From contig JAQFVV010000279.1 in the NCBI GenBank assembly GCA_028023455.1, positions 1 to 64,000 of the forward strand: a DNA stretch of 64,000 bases, in the 5' to 3' direction. This DNA comes from Epiperipatus broadwayi (lineage: Eukaryota > Onychophora > Udeonychophora > Euonychophora > Peripatidae). The translations under genes were made by a program, and so were the position numbers. Below the pieces are notes generated by a model. That model was not told the DNA's origin. It saw nothing but the letters and a program-made list of their open reading frames with translations, and searched no databases. Of this stretch, positions 38,301 to 49,059 are shown one piece after another (position 1 is the first letter of the stretch; each line of letters opens with the position of its first letter).

Positions 38301-38576
38301 ATATATTATCTGATAAAATAGCAACTGTTATTGATAAAATTAAGAGTTATGTTAGTGCTTATGATCAAGTTAGTATTTATGTAAAGAATATAGAGGCAGA
38401 ATCTAAGAAGATCATAGCAAAATCGTTAGATGCTGATCCCAAAATTATTCTAAAGTGATTGAATTATAGTAAAACGTTATATAAAAATCTTGTAAATCAA
38501 AGCAAACTTCTTCACAAAGTTCAACATACTGGAAATTTTTTTCAAGAAGAATTAAAAAGGCACTTTTGATTATTAT
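35364..38576 (+). pseudogene. Unrecognised Lys/Glu/Ile-rich coiled-coil protein, about 1,070 codons, broken
   Basis: One reading frame runs from 35364 to about 38077, interrupted by a single TGA at 36549. It then shifts by one base near 38077 and continues through another TGA at 38456 to about 38576. Sequence on both sides of each break has the same composition and heptad-like character, so this is one decayed protein gene. Residues 48-115 hold three copies of a 22-residue repeat (IIDKYTDSMCESIDRIFDKR type), the first two nearly identical at DNA level. The next 300 residues hold a loose repeat around ESVEIIxKDI. A Tyr/Cys-rich stretch lies near 37330-37720, a Lys-rich beta-like stretch at 37740-38080, and a coiled coil (SIEHRTSEVNQRL, VIDKIKSYVSAYDQVS) at the end. 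No signal peptide, membrane span or enzymatic motif is seen. I do not recognise the family. It has no introns, and its position before the purine tract suggests cargo or a structural gene of the LTR-like element. Confidence 0.65.
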
Positions 38577-38762
38577 TTTTTTTTAAAAAAAATCTGGACA
38601 AAGATCTAGATGATCTGAAAGATAGATATGAACAAATGAATATGGTTATTAATAAGAAAAGTAATATTCTTTAAACCATGTTAGTCCTTAGAAAGATTTC
38701 AAATTTGAGAAGTTTTTCAATATCTTATAATTAATTAGTTATTTGCAAAGACATTTTTTTTC

Positions 38763-38776
38763 GGTGGATTAGGGGG
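38763..38776 (+). other. Possible polypurine tract
   Basis: GGTGGATTAGGGGG directly precedes the right long repeat. Two internal pyrimidines make it imperfect, but its position is the one expected for plus-strand priming in an LTR element. Confidence 0.4.
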
Positions 38777-40319
38777 TATTGTAAATATCGATAAATCTAT
38801 CTATATTTAAAAACTCATTTGTTGTTATTTTAAAAAATCTCTTTGATTTGATGTTTATATATATGGAGTATTATTATTGTTTATGATTATTAGTTATAGT
38901 TGTTTGGACATATTATTTTATTTATTAGTTAATGGTACATCGCTGTGAATATTTAATTATTAAAGATAAATAAAAACATATAAATTGTTGATTATAAAAA
39001 AAAAGATTATTTTATTTGTAGTGATTATTAAAAAAATGCAATATTATTATTTATGTATATATACATATATTTTAAAAGCTGTCAAATAAATTTTCGATTT
39101 AATATTTTTTTTTTATATGGTTAATATTTTTTTTGAATGTTAATTGTTTAAAAAAAACATATGTAACAATGGTTTTTAAAACAGCATTTGCTGGCACACG
39201 GAGAACACAACAGCAACAAAAAAGAAGTTATTATTATTAGGATAGTGATTAAACAAACAAAAGGATAAAAATTTGTTGTACTTTGTTTCTTTGAAATTGC
39301 CATTCTTAAGAATAGTGGAATAAGATAAATTTCTGTAATCAATACATAAACATGACTGGCTAATATATATATATATATATATCGCAGCCAAGGGGCTGCA
39401 CCATTTTCTTTCATTTATTCCAAGGCAGTTTAAAAAGAAAAACTAAGCAAATTTCAACACATGAATTTCATCGCGTCTGAAGCCAAAATTTGATATAGCT
39501 ATCTGGAATCTATAATGGTCAATCTAATAATAATCTGGAGGTAACTAAAAGTGATTAATACATTGGATTCAACATGCCAATTTTTTTTTTTTCAAGGAGA
39601 AAAATTTAAAAAGGAAAAATAAAGTATATATGTGCATTTGGAAACTAATAATTTTTTTCTAACATGACATTTCTTCAATTCAATTTGGCTCTAGAATGCA
39701 TTCTAATATTAAATGGATAAAGGAATAAAACAATGGAATAAGTTGACTTTTGAAAGAAAAATAAATAAGTGAACTTTGAAAGGTAGTAAATAATTTTATA
39801 TGTATAAATGATATATAAATATATTTTTGAGATCGATATTATTGTTTACTTTTATTTTTCATTATAAAAATATAACGTTTTTATAAATATTCAATTCAAG
39901 CGTCTTGTTTTCTAACAACAATAAATGTTTAACAGGTGTCAAAATTAACACTTAAGTAATTTAAAATCTTAAAGTATGGCTTATAAGTTTGGGTTGCATA
40001 TGAGTTGTTATGTATATTTTAATAAGTAAATTTATATTCGCAAATTTTTATTATAAAAATTGTTTTATTATTAATCTATGTATTTCCATTTTTTTAAACT
40101 TCATATAATAATTCTTATGCAAACCAAAACAATAATTTATATATATTTGCTGTATATAATATTTTTTTATTTTTATTTTGAATATCTGAAAAATATAAAT
40201 ATGGATTTGTATTTATATTAATACCTACTTGTTAAGCACATATATGTCTTTATCTATTTAATATATATACTTATTGTAAGTATATATGTATATTTATTAT
40301 TTGGGTTTGTATTTAAAAC
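38777..40319 (+). repeat. Right long direct repeat (LTR-like)
   Basis: Second copy of the 31408-32954 repeat. Homology stops after GTATTTAAAAC in both copies. Flanking bases outside the pair do not form an obvious target duplication. Confidence 0.9.
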
Positions 40320-40323
40320 AATT

Positions 40324-40436
40324 TAAAATGGAAACTAAGCCCTTTCGAGAGCATTAGATGTCCTCATAATTTATGCATTAGATGTCCTTATAGGAGGAAA
40401 TTTAATGCTCTCAAAAAGGACTTACCTTCCATTTTA
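40324..40436. repeat. Short hairpin repeat
   Basis: An imperfect inverted repeat with arms of about 33 bases (40324-40356 and 40403-40436; AGAGCATTA pairs with TAATGCTCT). The loop carries two direct GATGTCCT copies. A related TTCCATTTATCTTTATATTA copy follows at 40492. Could be a tiny MITE-like element. Confidence 0.6.
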
Positions 40437-40439
40437 TCT

Positions 40440-42050
40440 TTATATTAATTTTCCTCATATGAGGACATGTAACCTCCCAAAAGCAATTATGTTCCATTTA
40501 TCTTTATATTAATTTTCATTTAATTTATATCTTTTCTTATGAATGTGTGTCAGTGCAGATAACTTTAATTAATCTTTCATGGATACAATAAAGAATTCCA
40601 ATAAAAGTATTAAATTAGATATTACAGCAAATCTATCACAATACATTTTTCTTTCATTGACTAACCTGTTTTTCCAAAATTATAACCATCCATCTATTCT
40701 AATCAACTTCTTTCCTCTGGGTGAGTTTCTTTAAGAGCCACTATATTATCTTAAATCTTGACCTTTTTACCGATAAGAGCCTTCCTTCAACCTGTTCTTG
40801 AAAAATTTGTATTAAGTAAAGGTTGCACACTACATGTAATTATATTTAGAAAAAATAATAGATTTACATTAGTAATACTTACCTTGAGCATTAGCAATAC
40901 ATCACTGCTACTATAATATTCTTACTATTTCTATCACCAGAATGATTAATCTGCCAGACTGCTTACTCAAATTGTGTGAGTCAGACCATTTTTAGACTAA
41001 TTTCTTTAGGACTTTCTGCTGCGATGGTAGATAGAGGAATCACAAAATACTGTTGCCTAAAGAACAATCTTATCCAGCCAAAAAAGCAATTTTATTTAAA
41101 TCCAGTTTCATTATTGATTGTGGTGTCACAAGAAAAAATCACAACTTAGAACTGCCAGCTAGTAAGCCTGTTGTCATTGCTTTCTTAATTCTTGGGACTT
41201 GACCTAAACAAAATGAAAAAAAAACTACATTAGAGTCAGAAATTTTGTGGATGTAGGTAAATAATGGAAATATTCCACACAAACATACAATTTCTATACT
41301 CACAATTTTTTATAAGAAGATGTATGTGGGTATAAGCAGTACATAAGACTAGACTCTACAATAACTTAAGTGACTGAAAAAGCAAAAGTGGGAGATACTA
41401 AGGACTGTTTGTATCAGAAACAGTACCTAATCTTTGATAAACTAACATTCTATTCTACAAAGAAGCAGAAACTCTTGATCAGGCATTGTTTATCTGATGC
41501 TTACCATTGACCTTCATATCTAAAGGCCATTTTATCCAACACTTGTGAAAGCTGTGGGTGGGCTTATCTCAGCACACGACAATAACTATACACACATATA
41601 TATTAAGCATTAATAGTTACTTATCTAATAAAAAAATATTTCTTATTTGGAAAAGCTATATAATATTAATTCGCATTTTGCTGCACCTATGGTATCTTAT
41701 TACATGCAAGTACAATTTTTTATACCACTTCAATAACTTTCTATGGTATTTCTAAAAAAATATAATCGTTATAGTATTCATAAAAAATATACATATTATA
41801 AAATCATATATACTTTTATGTTCGTGTGATTAGATAAGATACTTCGTTTTAAGTAAAGCTTTTAATATTAGCAGTAACCATACTAGCATTAAAAATTATA
41901 GGTACATATAGCAAATATTTATCTATCTCTTTATTTGATGTCTGTCCCTTGAACTTGATATCCATTTATTTATTTACAATTAACTTAATTTTTCTATATC
42001 TAATTAAAATAACAAACAAAATTAAAACTAATAATCTTTCTTTGTGTCTG
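40440..42050. other. AT-rich intergenic DNA
   Basis: No gene, RNA or named repeat is recognised. Confidence 0.5.
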
Positions 42051-42052
42051 CT

Positions 42053-42201
<149 letters not shown>

Positions 42202-42260
42202 GTGTGTCTGTCTATCTATATATCTATTTATCCATTAGTCATCTGTCTGTCTGCCTATTT

Positions 42261-43260
42261 ATCTTACTATTGAATTATCTACTTATATATGATTTTACGT
42301 ACTCGCTATAAAAAAAATATCACTCATCTAATGGAGGCACCTTTATATTATATATTTCCATAAAATTATTAATTATTTTTTATAACTATTGATATAAACT
42401 TTATGCATTCGTTAATTCATCTATCTATTTATTTTATTATTCATATTATAAGAATGTACTGAAGCAGATGCGAATTACTAATATTTTATGAATTTACATG
42501 TTATCGCAAGTAAACATTACATAAAATTTGTTTACATATTTGTTTAATTTTTTTTTTAAAAAAAAAACCTACATCTTTTTATTTTTAGTAAAGTAAACAG
42601 TTTTGCTTTTAATTTTATTTAAACTGGAATATTTTGTTTAGAAAAGGAAAAATAAAGAAAATATTATCTTTTAGCCTGCAGAAAGCTGTAGCCGACTATG
42701 GTTGAAGCTATGGCTTTAAGTAACTACAAATAAAAAACGTTAAAACACATGTGGTTTAAAATTCTAATGAGACTTTAAAAACTGAATTATTAAGATTCAA
42801 AACTTTTTTCTATATAGATATTTAGTCACAGGGACCAGATTATATAAGAATACTATGGCTGTCATTATTATTATAATCATAAGTAAATTCAGAAAGAAAG
42901 AATGTAAATAATGATAAGTGCCAAAGCATGGAAAATATATAATGACCATATAACAGAATTAAATGGCAATGGTTAATCATGTGACATTTGATACTCAAAA
43001 TGGCATATATAATTTTTATCCAAAAATTTTTGGCTCTAAAGTACTTCATAATTCCATTGCATTAAACAATGCAAGGTTTTAATGATAGAAGTTGCAAAAC
43101 TAAAAGCAATGGTGTATTATTTATTTATACAGTCTAAGAATAATCTTGGCAAAGATTCACAAACCTTTATTTGCAAAGATACCAATAATTATTTTGATTT
43201 CATACAAGCTAATACAACATATATATATAAATACAGGGTTATTGTTTAACTTTATATACT
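42261..43260. other. AT-rich intergenic DNA
   Basis: No gene is recognised. Confidence 0.5.
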
Positions 43261-43263
43261 CTG

Positions 43264-43380
43264 TGAGGTTTGGCGCAGTTGATAGAGTGGGATTGAGAGA
43301 CCACAGAATCGAATTCAAACCCTTTTGTAAACTCCTGAGTCATAGTATTTTTTTAAATGTAACTTCTCATTTTGACTGAT
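43264..43380 (+). mobile_element. tRNA-like SINE head
   Basis: TTTGGCGCAGTTGATAGAGTGG resembles a box A/D-arm, and GAATCGAATTCAAACCC, about 35 bases later, resembles box B/T-arm. No acceptor pairing or proper anticodon stem is seen, so it is a SINE head or tRNA relic rather than a working tRNA. Confidence 0.5.
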
Positions 43381-45300
43381 GAACCAATTTTATTAATACA
43401 CATTTAGAATATTTTTAGATGTTAGTTGATCTGTCAATGCAAAATGACCATTTGCATTATCTGTCCTGGATATGTATAAGAATTGGCAAATCTAGTAAAA
43501 GAAATTCAAATGAATGAATCCCATTATAATTAAAATGGAAACACAACCTCATTTATATTTGTTCTAAAGCTATTTTCATTTACTAGAACACATGCAAATA
43601 AGCAATAAACTAAATAAAAGATTGACTACAGATTTATTAATATCATTTTTTTCATTAGTCAATATGGAAATTACATATAATGTTGGGAAATGATGCTGGA
43701 TTTATGATATTACATATATTTTATTTTAATTTTTTTCCCTCTTCCATGAATTTGAAAAAGGGATAGAAATAGACTCACCCTTCCATGAAATTTTGAACTA
43801 GGTTCTACATAAATGAGGCTATATTTATATACACATTGTAATAGGTTTTACCTCATTTGAAAACTTTCTAGATTTGTTAATCCTTATATATACCTAAATA
43901 AACTAATACAAATGATCATTTTGCATTGATTTTGCAATGTAATAAATGAAGGTGAGCTATATAATGTAACATTATAGTTACATTGTAAATTTGACTATTT
44001 TGAATTTAAAGACTATAAAATAAATTTGGCCTTGGTTAATTTAGTTTTTATAGTTAAGCAAATGTACTTGTCACTTTCACTTGGTTAAAATGTATAAAAT
44101 ATAATCATTATTGTATTCAAATAGTCTCTCATATCAATGTCTGTATGTAATATAATTATAAAATAATTTCAAATAACTTTATAAGCTAATTTTAAATAGA
44201 TTTCTATAATTTTTTATATGAAGAAAATACGTAAGTTTATTGTTATTTTTATTAAAAAATAAAATTGTCAATTATATAAAGAAAAACAAGTGCTACACAC
44301 ATAACAAAATAATAAATCAAAAATAAAAATAAATAATAGATTATAAATACATTACATTTTAGTTACATGCAAAGCAAATAGTTATTACATTTTATATGTC
44401 TAAGCATACATGTTTAAATCAAATGATTTTAGATTTATGAAAAGTGATTTTAGTTTGCTAAAAAATATTTATCAGATAACAAATTATTTATTAAAAGTCA
44501 ATTTAATATGAGAAATAAATATTTGATAGAAATTTGAGATTTTATGATTCATTTATATTTTATATAAATATCTTTATTAAATTGTTTTGTCTTCAAATCT
44601 GGAAAAGAAAGTTTACCACTTTTCTTTTAAAAACATTACTTTAGTATTTTGAGAAGCAGAATCTATGGCAACCTTCCTGGACAAACCCCAAAATGGCAGT
44701 GCATGATGGAAAGTATTAAGTCACCTAGATATCATGCAAAATGAGAAATCATGAGAAAATCAGATAGTCTCCAAAAATTTTCAGTGCTTGTAGAACCTCA
44801 ACCAGTTCTAATCTTTATGTAGCCATTTTGTTTTTCATCAACCTGATGGCAGCCTAAAATTTTTATTAGGCAGATGCTTGTTGAACATTTGATTTCTATC
44901 ATCATGTCAGAGAAGAGATGGACCACAACAAAATAACCAGAAATACCTTTTTTAATTCATAATTTTTTTTATTTCAATAAATCACATTTATTATAGTCAA
45001 TGGCAAATATAAGATAGACAAATTGACTGGTGGAATTCATGACAAATCTCTCGATTTTTTTTCAATTGATATAACTAACGTATTTTGGAAGAATTGTATT
45101 ACTAAATTTAATACAAGTTGCTGGACATATTTTTTCATAAAGTATTATAAAAATGATTAGTCTCTTCACTATACAAAAAGATATTTTTAAATCCTAAAAA
45201 AATGAATTGATCTCATCTTCAGTTATAAAAGAAAACATAATTTTAAATAATAGTATTTTAAAATCAAGTATGCTTCATACAAACTTGTTACTACAAAAAT
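43381..45300. other. AT-rich intergenic DNA
   Basis: No gene is recognised. A GC-richer block at about 44650-44940 may be an unidentified repeat. Confidence 0.45.
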
Positions 45301-45303
45301 GTA

Positions 45304-45414
45304 TTTTTTTCCCCATATGTCAAAGCATCGGCTGGGAGGCGAACCCTTGACAACTGTCTGCAAGCAACTGCTTGCTTGCAAGACAGCTGTGCTGACCTCT
45401 CGGCTACCAACGCT
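45304..45414 (-). mobile_element. tRNA(Ser/Leu-like)-derived SINE
   Basis: Minus strand: GGTAGCCGAGAGGTCAGC (box A-like) and GGGTTCGCCTCCC (box B-like), then GATGCTTTGACATATGGGG and an A run. Two further copies at 57.8-58.0 kb share the head and the TGACAC..GGGAAAA tail. The anticodon region is replaced by a long hairpin, so it is not a functional tRNA. Confidence 0.75.
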
Positions 45415-45954
45415 TGACTATAAAAATGTATTTTGATCTAGAAATGATAAAAATCGTCTTTATTGGTTAATAAACTTTGCATTATCATTGATACAATCAT
45501 AATTATTAAACTAATGCAATTAAAAATCAAATGAATATATTAATATTATATTTGGAATTAATAAAGTGCTGAACACCAAGGTATTTGGTTAAAATATAAA
45601 TCTGTTAAAAGATTTAAAACCGTTATTTATGACAAAACTACAAATGTTTATGCAAATATTAAAATAATCGCATCAAGGATTATCCATGCAAAATACGTGA
45701 ATAATATTCAAAAAGATAATGGTTTAACAAGATATATATATATTTTGAATGCTACTTATAAATTACAAACTACAAATGACTGTAGGATGTAATGAAATAT
45801 CATGTTATTATTGAGTTTTAACATAAATTATCTTGGTTTAATAATCGTATTAAATAGAATTTCATATTTCTACTCTTTCAGAATGGATAATATTTTAAAA
45901 ATGAAATAAATAGTTCCATGAATCAGATAGATTATTTGATGTATTTTTCTTCTT
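45415..45954. other. AT-rich intergenic DNA
   Basis: No gene or repeat is recognised. Confidence 0.5.
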
Positions 45955-46000
45955 TATAGATATATTAAACACCTCTATACTTCCCCATTATTTTTAAATT

Positions 46001-46114
46001 CATATAAATAAAGATATAATAAAAGACAAATGACCCCCAAGATGCATTTCGTGCTGAACCAGCACTCATCAGTTGGCCCAGGTCACTATCTCTCATATAT
46101 ATCTTTATTATATG
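46001..46114 (-). ncRNA. Hammerhead ribozyme, family A, complete core
   Basis: Read on the minus strand. Inner helix I is CCAA (46073-46076) with TTGG (46037-46040). The second helix I segment is TGACC (46081-46085) with GGTCA (46031-46035). A long outer helix I runs through ATGAGAGATAG with TTGTCTTTTAT and on to CATATAATAAAG with its partner. The core CTGATGA (46066-46072) and GAAA (46047-46050) are intact. Hairpin II is a perfect GTGCTGGTTCAGCAC (46051-46065). Helix III is two pairs with a GC loop, and C17 is at 46041, giving an AUC cleavage site. All core positions required for type I hammerheads are present, so self-cleavage is expected if it is transcribed. Confidence 0.88.
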
Positions 46115-46410
46115 CAAAGTATTTATCTAGAGTAAATTGTTACATTTTCATTTACCATTGTCTAACTCCCTCCACTCACAACTTTGACGCCATCCATTTC
46201 AGATAAATACACTAATGGTTATTACTAATCATTTTTGAAACTAGAGATTATCTCTAGCACAGATATAAATTTTAAACCTCAGTTAAAAATTAATTTATCT
46301 GATTTATTTTAAATTTGCACACACAGAGTTATTCACCTTTCTCTGTCCCATATGTAATATCTTTATAGATATATTAAACACCTCCATACTTCCCCATTCT
46401 TTTTAAATTC

Positions 46411-46487
46411 ATATAAATAAAGATATAATAAAAGACAAATGACCCCCAAGATGCATTTCGTGCTGAACCAGCACTCATCAGTTGGCA
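46411..46487 (-). ncRNA. Hammerhead ribozyme, family A, truncated
   Basis: The core CTGATGA, hairpin II, GAAA and TGCATCTTGGGGGTCA are all present. The copy stops just upstream of CCAACTGATGA (minus strand), so the 5' strand of outer helix I is missing. This is a unit boundary. Confidence 0.8.
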
Positions 46488-46579
46488 AAGTTAAGTCATA
46501 TTAAATGTTTTGCAAGTGTAAATAAAGATTTCCTTACATATTTCAGTATTATTAAAACAGACAAAACTCTCTGTACATA

Positions 46580-46805
46580 TTGCCACTCAGTGCAAGCTTG
46601 AGTAATCAATGGATGCCAGAAGGCTTGTGCATAAAATCCCCATCTAGTGTCTACTTATCCAATATTCCCAGTCTAGTTTCTGGCTTGTGGCCTTTGTCAG
46701 TGAGGAGCTTTGGTTCTGAGAGCACTGTACTTAGATCTTAGGATCTAATGCAACTCTCCAGCAGCCACCTTTTCTCTTTACTTAACTACAAAACTATGAG
46801 TCCTA
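46580..46805 (-). mobile_element. C-family unit, minus strand
   Basis: A segment beginning TGCCACTCAGTGCAAGC and running to the ACTATGAGTCC region. It matches both arms of the foldback at 59167-59733 and, in part, the sequence at 58170-58205. It lies next to an A array here and at 58-59 kb, so A and C units keep company. Confidence 0.75.
46660..46710 (-). ncRNA. Hammerhead-like motif, family C, decayed
   Basis: Minus strand: CTCCTCA, CTGACAA (G8 changed to A), a GGCCACAAGCC hairpin, GAAA, CTAGAC, then TGGGAATATTGG. Helices I and II can be drawn, but the G8 change and the altered helix III argue against activity. Confidence 0.6.
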
Positions 46806-47808
46806 AATAGAGACTTTTGCCTGTTTTAATAATCGTTAGGAGCAAGCATAAGAAATGGTGATAAGAGGTAGAGGTCATGTAATGTTAAATGGTGATCATG
46901 TGATGTATATTTCAGTATTTAGGTAAATATAATATTTTATTTACTCTTATGATTAATGTTAAGATTAAAAAGAATTAAATGTAATTTTAGGATTGTATTG
47001 TACAAATGTTAGTAATTATTAAACTTAAATGGTTCTTGCCAAATATTTATAAAGATTATGACTTCTTGATATTTGACTTCTAGTGTAGAGATCCCTACCA
47101 TCGCATTTTCAACTGCTCATGCTTTCTGTTTAATGCCTTAGTAAATAAATTGCGTTATATATATTCTTTATTATTATTGTTATTTGTTCTTGTTAATTTT
47201 TATGTAATGCAATAAAAAATTGTTGATTTTTAATATTTCCCTGTCAAATTAAAAAAGCATCGACATTTTATTTTTAATTAAGACATTAAAGGCCATATTT
47301 GAAACACAAACCTACTTGCAAAACTCTTCTGGATTGAATTCATCATTGTTATAGTAATGCTATCTGAAATGTGAAATATTAATGCATAAGATGGTGTAAA
47401 TAAAACCTCTTTTAACTATATTACCCCAAAATGCATAAATATGCTTTATATTCATATATTTTTTAGCGTTTTATTTAATTTTGCTAGCCATATTTTATCA
47501 CATAGATGAAATTATTTTTAGTTAAAATTTGAAATAAGAAACAAAAGTTGTAGAGATTTTGTTGGCAAAAGAAACGAGAGTAAAAGTATATAAATTATAA
47601 AACCCTGAGAGAATTAGCTTATTAAACATTTATGATTTTATTAGAGTTTAGAATTATTGCAAGTCGAAGTAAAAGAGATGTAGTTTAAACGACTTTCTCT
47701 GTCTCAACCAGGAAACGCAATCGCGAGTGCGTTTTGTCTATCTTATACGATTCTAGCGATTAATGGATGATGACGAGGATCTGGTTACAATTTTGTGATT
47801 AAGTATTT

Positions 47809-47859
<51 letters not shown>

Positions 47860-48081
47860 TTAAGTCACATTGAATGATCTTGTATAAGAAACAGCTCACA
47901 AAAGATAATGTCTCAATCATTATTTATTAAAAAACAAGGTATTTCTTTTATAAATCAATAGATGATAAATATACTAATAAATTCAGGCATACAATTTGCA
48001 AAAAATGAAATACAAATGTATTTCTAATGTTCATTAATAATAATAATTTTAACATTACCTTATTTGCTAAGATATAGGGTA
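46806..48081. other. Intergenic DNA with a CpG-bearing hairpin and (TA)n
   Basis: No gene is recognised. A patch at about 47690-47770 is CpG-rich for this window and contains AAACGCA..TGCGTTT as inverted arms. A (TA)n tract lies at 47812-47853. Confidence 0.45.
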
Positions 48082-48148
48082 TATGAACACAAACCTTCAC
48101 ACGACTCACCACTCTCCACACTATCTCACAACACTGATACACTTGAAC

Positions 48149-48243
48149 ACATATATGTTGAAAAGATAAATAATCACCAATATACGTATTTCATGCTAAA
48201 CCAGCAATCATCAGTTCGTCCATATTACCATCTCTACACATAT
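48149..48243 (-). ncRNA. Hammerhead ribozyme, family E, left arm
   Basis: Minus strand: CTGATGA, hairpin TTGCTGGTTTAGCAT (its closing pair is U-U), GAAA, self-complementary ATACGTAT as helix III, A17, then TTGG. Inner helix I is CGAA with TTGG (one mismatch). Outer helix I pairs ATATATGT..AGAGATGG with TTATCTTTTCAACATATAT. Confidence 0.75.
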
Positions 48244-48257
48244 CTGAGCACTTATAG

Positions 48258-48354
48258 CATATATGTGAAGAGATGGTAATCTGGACCAACTGATGATTGC
48301 TAGTTTAGCATGAAATACGTATATTGCTGATTATTTATCTTTTCAACATATATG
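48258..48354 (+). ncRNA. Hammerhead ribozyme, family E, right arm
   Basis: The core CTGATGA (48290-48296) and GAAA (48312-48315) are intact. Helix III ATA-CG-TAT (48315-48322) closes on a 2-base loop and A17 is at 48323, giving a UA site. Helix I segments are CCAA with TTGC (last pair lost), TAATC (48277-48281) with GATTA (48329-48333), then CATATATGTGAAGAGATGG with TTATCTTTTCAACATATATG. These stems differ in sequence from family A but pair at the same places. Confidence 0.78.
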
Positions 48355-48424
48355 TGTTCAAGTGTATCAGTGTTATGAGATAGTGTGGAGAGTTGTGGGT
48401 CGTGTTAAGGTCTGTGCTCATATA

Positions 48425-48930
48425 CACTACATATTACATATATAAATACAGGTGTATAATAAGCCTGTGTATTTCACTTATCTCATAAGGTAAAAAAACA
48501 AACAAACTAAGTTTCATTTTTTATAACTTTGGAAAGACCAAATCATTTCTTAAATTTGCATATAAAGATTAAATCATGTAAATAGAAACATGAGCCATCA
48601 TGTTTGCATTTAAAAATATTTGCAAAAATCATTTTTAGAGTGATTTTCTTTCTTTTTTCTTACATTTTGGAATTTGAATGACTCTAATTGTTTAAAAGTG
48701 GCTAAATATTTACTAGATTGTAAATCTAATGGTCTTTAAATTGCAGTTTAACTTATCACCGCTGGTACATAAACATTCTATCAGGAGCAACAAACCATTC
48801 AATTTTTTTAATTAATAAAATTATTGATAAATATTTTAATAATATTTATTATAAATATTTTATTGAAATAAGAAAGCTAATCTAATTTCTAAAAGAAATA
48901 AGAAAGAATTGTATTTATATGTTGGACTAT
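48425..48930. other. AT-rich DNA between E unit and SINE/PLE remnant
   Basis: No gene is recognised. It may be part of the PLE flank. Confidence 0.4.
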
Positions 48931-48934
48931 TTCC

Positions 48935-49020
48935 ATCATCTAATATAAGTATTAAATATCTTTAGAAAAATTTAACTTTATTTAAATATTCCAAATATAT
49001 TCAACTGTTAATAATAGCAG
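48935..49020 (-). mobile_element. SINE tail fragment
   Basis: TATTTCCATCATCTA, ATTTAACTTTATTTAAATATTCCAAATA and CAACTGTTA follow the order of the minus-strand SINE at 11141-11240. Only the 3' part is present. Confidence 0.55.
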
Positions 49021-49059
49021 ACAGGTAAATAGATAACAAAAATAACCATCAAAAGAAAA

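Larger units (their letters stand above)
31408..40319 (+). mobile_element. LTR-like composite element, about 8.9 kb
   Basis: Two direct repeats of about 1.54 kb (31408-32954 and 38777-40319) bound a 5.8-kb interior. The repeats begin with TATTGTAAATATCG and are near identical. A purine-rich GGTGGATTAGGGGG abuts the right repeat, where an LTR element has its polypurine tract, and a long coding region in the same orientation ends just before it. I find no gag, protease, reverse transcriptase or integrase, no convincing tRNA primer site after the left repeat and no target duplication. A non-autonomous LTR retrotransposon carrying a foreign reading frame is my leading reading. A large tandem duplication is the alternative. 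Confidence 0.55.
45955..46487 (-). mobile_element. A-family tandem repeat array, minus strand
   Basis: One full unit and part of a second, in head-to-tail order with a 409-base step (GACAAATGACC at 46025 and 46434). Each unit holds one hammerhead followed by AT-rich sequence with ACTAGAGATTATCTCTAG and GTTATTCACCTTTCTCT landmarks. The same unit recurs at 58.2-59.1 kb with a 414-base step and in decayed form at 15.9 kb. No protein is encoded. The unit size and the ribozyme fit published retrozyme-type elements. Confidence 0.85.
48082..48424. mobile_element. E-family foldback: two inverted ribozyme-bearing units
   Basis: The left arm (48082-48235) is the near reverse complement of the right arm (48260-48424): ACACAAACCTTCACACGACTC on the left pairs with GTCGTGTTAAGGTCTGTG on the right. 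Each arm holds one E hammerhead, so the ribozymes diverge from the centre of a 343-bp palindrome. PLE sequence lies 640 bp downstream and another E cluster follows it, which suggests PLE terminal repeats. Confidence 0.85.

Noticed and set aside
45320-45414. Functional tRNA gene
   Set aside because: Box A and box B-like sequences exist, but there is no acceptor stem pairing and no 7-base anticodon loop; the A tail and repeated copies indicate a SINE.
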